Assembly (NCBI GenBank): GCA_023382675.1
Contig: JAHDWN010000001.1
Location: forward strand, 164,345-228,344
Direction: 5' to 3'
Length of the DNA: 64,000 bases
Origin: Anaerolineae bacterium
GTDB taxonomy: Bacteria; Chloroflexota; Anaerolineae; Aggregatilineales; Phototrophicaceae
Part shown: piece by piece, positions 63,044 to 64,000 of the stretch
Numbering within the stretch: the stretch's first letter is position 1
Layout: each line of letters starts with the position of its first letter
The notes under the pieces: model-generated
Seen by the model: the letters and a program-made list of their open reading frames with translations, nothing else
Databases searched by the model: none
What the model was told of the DNA's origin: nothing
Program-made: the position numbers and the translations under genes

Positions 63044-64000
63044 ATGATAGAAGTCCAGAATCTGACCAAGCGCTACGGCGAGGTGCTCGCGATCAACGGC
63101 GTCTCGTTTATGGCGCAACCGGGACAGGTCACCGGCTTCCTGGGTCCTAACGGGGCTGGGAAAACGACCACCATGCGTATCCTGACCGGATTCATGCCGC
63201 CCACCGATGGCAAAGCCACGGTCGCGGGCTACGACGTGTTCGAGCACAGCATGGAAGTGCGCCGGCGCGTCGGTTATCTTCCGGAGACGGTGCCGCTCTA
63301 TCGGGATATGACCGCGCAAGACTATCTGACTTACATGGGCGAGATCCGGGGCGTAAAGAATCGCCGGACACGCGCGCAAGAAGTCCTTGAGCGCGTGGGG
63401 TTGATTCAACGCGCACACAGCCGCATCCGCACACTGTCCAAAGGGATGCGCCAGCGCGTGGGGTTGGCACAAGCGCTGATGCATAATCCGCCGGTGCTGA
63501 TCCTTGACGAACCGACCATCGGCCTCGATCCGATCCAGGTTCTGGAACTGCGCGATCTCGTTCGTGACCTGGGGCGCGATCACACGGTGCTTTTCAGCAC
63601 CCACATTCTGTCCGAGGCCGAGCAGGTTTGCGATAACGTCATCATCATCAACCAGGGTCATATCATCGCCGAGGGGTCGCCCGCGGGTTTGCGCGCCGAG
63701 TTGGAGCGTGGGGGTCGTGTCCTCGCACGCATCGATGGCGATTTAGAGCAAGCGCTGCCCGTCGTGCAGGGTGTGCCGGGGATTGCCAGCGCGGAAATCC
63801 GTATGGATGGCATTGTCGCTACACCGGCGAATCACGATGATCCGCGCGCACAGATTGCCCAGGCGCTGGTCAGCAACGGATTCAAACTACTGGAACTCCG
63901 ACCGCTGGCGGTCAATCTGGAGGAAATCTTCCTCGAACTGACGCGCCACGAGCGTAATGCCATGACAGAGGTATCGGATACGGCTACGCCTGAAGAAAGT
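63044..64000 (+). CDS. ABC-2-type transporter ATP-binding protein, 3' end cut
   Basis: The frame is open to the window edge (319 codons present). Single ABC ATPase: Walker A GPNGAGKTT near residue 37, Q-loop in YLPETVPLY, signature LSKGMRQRVGLAQAL, Walker B LILDEPTIGLD and H-loop STHILSEAE. The C-terminal extension (about 215-305) is that of NatA/GldA-type exporters with ABC-2 permeases (GldA-like gliding or Cu/Na export). ATG is preceded by GGGGAG. A permease should follow outside the window. Substrate unknown. Confidence 0.93.
   Translation, partial: MIEVQNLTKRYGEVLAINGVSFMAQPGQVTGFLGPNGAGKTTTMRILTGFMPPTDGKATVAGYDVFEHSMEVRRRVGYLPETVPLYRDMTAQDYLTYMGEIRGVKNRRTRAQEVLERVGLIQRAHSRIRTLSKGMRQRVGLAQALMHNPPVLILDEPTIGLDPIQVLELRDLVRDLGRDHTVLFSTHILSEAEQVCDNVIIINQGHIIAEGSPAGLRAELERGGRVLARIDGDLEQALPVVQGVPGIASAEIRMDGIVATPANHDDPRAQIAQALVSNGFKLLELRPLAVNLEEIFLELTRHERNAMTEVSDTATPEES

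Overview
The window reads as a piece of a Chloroflexota chromosome, most likely from an Anaerolineae-type lineage. This is inferred from gene content and style, not from a database match. The signs are many secreted or lipid-anchored proteins with Thr/Pro-rich linkers, LysM and SdrD-B-like modules, an LCP-family enzyme, a polyphosphate-type glucokinase, a PatB-type C-S lyase, a DUF5667-like anti-sigma factor, several GAF/PAS histidine kinases without DNA-binding partners, and no outer-membrane assembly genes. Base composition is moderately GC-rich. No tRNA, rRNA, CRISPR array, insertion sequence or prophage was recognised, so this looks like ordinary chromosome. Short transcription units on both strands often start with a consensus TATAAT, several with an extended TGn element.

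Layout. 1-3.6 kb: recF 3' end, a PAP2-like membrane protein, a CNNM/CBS/CorC protein behind a leader hairpin terminator, and a fructokinase-type sugar kinase. 3.7-7.6 kb: a HerA/DUF87-type ATPase and class I fructose-1,6-bisphosphatase. 7.7-18.2 kb: a cell-envelope district with a LysM/SdrD-like protein and its small paralogue, an LCP protein, a HEAT-like protein, a two-domain VOC dioxygenase, pncC, a lipoprotein, a secreted protein built from a duplicated 166-residue module, and an M23 peptidase. 18.2-24.1 kb: ECF sigma, membrane anti-sigma candidate, bactofilin-like membrane protein and a histidine kinase on the minus strand, then an M28 lipoprotein peptidase and PspA. 24.4-33.1 kb: lipoprotein cytochrome c, EamA transporter, two divergent multidomain histidine kinases, ankyrin protein and PLD-type protein. 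33.1-41.9 kb: priA, an atypical protein kinase divergent from a PP2C phosphatase, a PyrK-like Fe-S protein, a GT39-like membrane protein and an endonuclease IV homologue. 42-47 kb: M50B-like membrane peptidase, secreted protein, patB, PHP phosphoesterase and ppgK. 47-54 kb, minus strand: CpaF/TadA ATPase, small anchored protein, TIM-barrel isomerase, SDR, DUF3267 peptidase, unknown protein, LysM-bearing anti-sigma and an ECF sigma factor. 54-64 kb: STAS-like small protein, ABC-F ATPase, OsmC, unknown protein, membrane glycosyltransferase, TPR membrane protein, a TRPM-type SLOG protein, mutY and a truncated ABC ATPase.

Genes that seem to work together are the two ECF sigma/anti-sigma pairs (one with an extracytoplasmic LysM domain), the divergent kinase/PP2C pair, the sugar genes (fructokinase, FBPase, polyphosphate glucokinase) and the envelope genes of 7.7-18 kb. 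The most unusual observations are a TTGGGATAT-type DNA element at three distant intergenic sites (10-bp-phased tandem arrays at two, a perfect inverted repeat bracketing a promoter at the third), the 36-residue repeats inside a precisely duplicated module at 15.4-17.1 kb, and the SLOG plus TPR membrane-protein operon at 59-61 kb.
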